A DNA stretch of 6,229 bases from Spirochaetaceae bacterium (GTDB taxonomy: Bacteria; Spirochaetota; Spirochaetia; Treponematales; Treponemataceae). The notes below the pieces were generated by a model that saw only the letters and a list, made by a program, of their open reading frames with translations, was not told the DNA's origin and made no database searches. The position numbers were made by a program, and so were the translations under genes. The DNA is taken from NCBI GenBank assembly GCA_017382775.1, contig JAFNZQ010000258.1, positions 1-6,229 on the forward strand. The letters are read 5' to 3'. Shown one piece after another: positions 6,174 to 6,229 of this stretch. Every line of letters starts with the position of its first letter. The first letter of the stretch is position 1.

Positions 6174-6229
6174 CACCACCGCAACCGCAACACAAACCCA
6201 CGCCACCATCACCACCGCCGCCGCAACAC

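Larger units (their letters stand above)
6011..6229. repeat. 121-bp-period tandem repeat with conserved palindromic core
   Basis: Two units are present: 6011-6131 and 6132-6229, the second cut by the window end. They align with a constant offset of 121 bp. The block 6027-6083 is identical to 6148-6204 (57 bp), with a few substitutions on both sides. Each core holds a perfect inverted repeat followed on the plus strand by CACCACCGCAACCGCAACAC. The rest of the unit is almost only C and A on the plus strand. The period is not a multiple of three, so one reading frame is not kept across units. It looks like a non-coding or mosaic intergenic repeat; the family is not recognised and no transposase or CRISPR feature is seen. 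Confidence 0.85.

Noticed and set aside
5933..6229. Plus-strand frame open from ATG 5933 to the window end (99 codons)
   Set aside because: There is no ribosome binding site, and the product becomes His/Pro/Arg/Asn-rich low complexity. The two repeat copies are read in different frames (121 is not divisible by 3). Stops are simply rare in C/A-rich DNA.
6011..6229. CRISPR array
   Set aside because: Only two repeats are seen. The identical block is 57 bp, longer than CRISPR repeats, and the intervening sequence is low-complexity C/A-rich DNA that also shares similarity between units. No cas gene is present.

Overview
The window holds the middle of a spirochete flagellar operon, most likely from a Treponema or a close relative. 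This rests on gene order and on remembered family sequences, not on a search. The order flbD-motA-motB-fliL-fliM-fliY-fliO(fliZ)-fliP is the one known from the treponemal flgE/fla operon. FliM, FliY (a long FliN-type switch protein with an extra middle domain) and MotB also read as treponemal. Base composition is moderate, with many A/T homopolymer runs between genes.

Layout: all eight genes are on the minus strand, so transcription runs from high to low coordinates. A strong sigma70-type promoter (5873-5902) lies about 25 nt upstream of flbD. Then come flbD (5847-5650), motA (5641-4859), motB (4856-4140), a 67-nt spacer with a perfect 12-bp hairpin, fliL (4072-3521), fliM (3508-2474), fliY (2477-1461, overlapping fliM by 4 nt), fliO (1436-819) and fliP (829-2, overlapping fliO by 11 nt). 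FliP is complete and ends one base before the window edge, so fliQ would be expected next. Apart from the motB-fliL gap, spacing is very tight and many ribosome binding sites lie in or at the end of the preceding gene.

How the genes work together: MotA and MotB form the proton-driven stator. FliL is a stator-associated membrane protein. FliM and FliY build the switch (C-ring), which receives CheY-P through their N-terminal EIDxLL motifs. FliO and FliP belong to assembly of the flagellar type III export gate. FlbD is a small conserved protein of unknown role that travels with these genes.

The 5' flank of the operon (about 5930-6229) contains no recognisable protein gene. It holds an unusual repeat with a 121-bp period: a 57-bp identical core centred on a perfect 11-bp inverted repeat, set in strongly strand-asymmetric C/A-rich (plus) or G/T-rich (minus) DNA. 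This is the least explained part of the window. In related spirochetes flgE normally precedes flbD; here that place is taken by the promoter and repeat, so the operon appears to start or restart at flbD.
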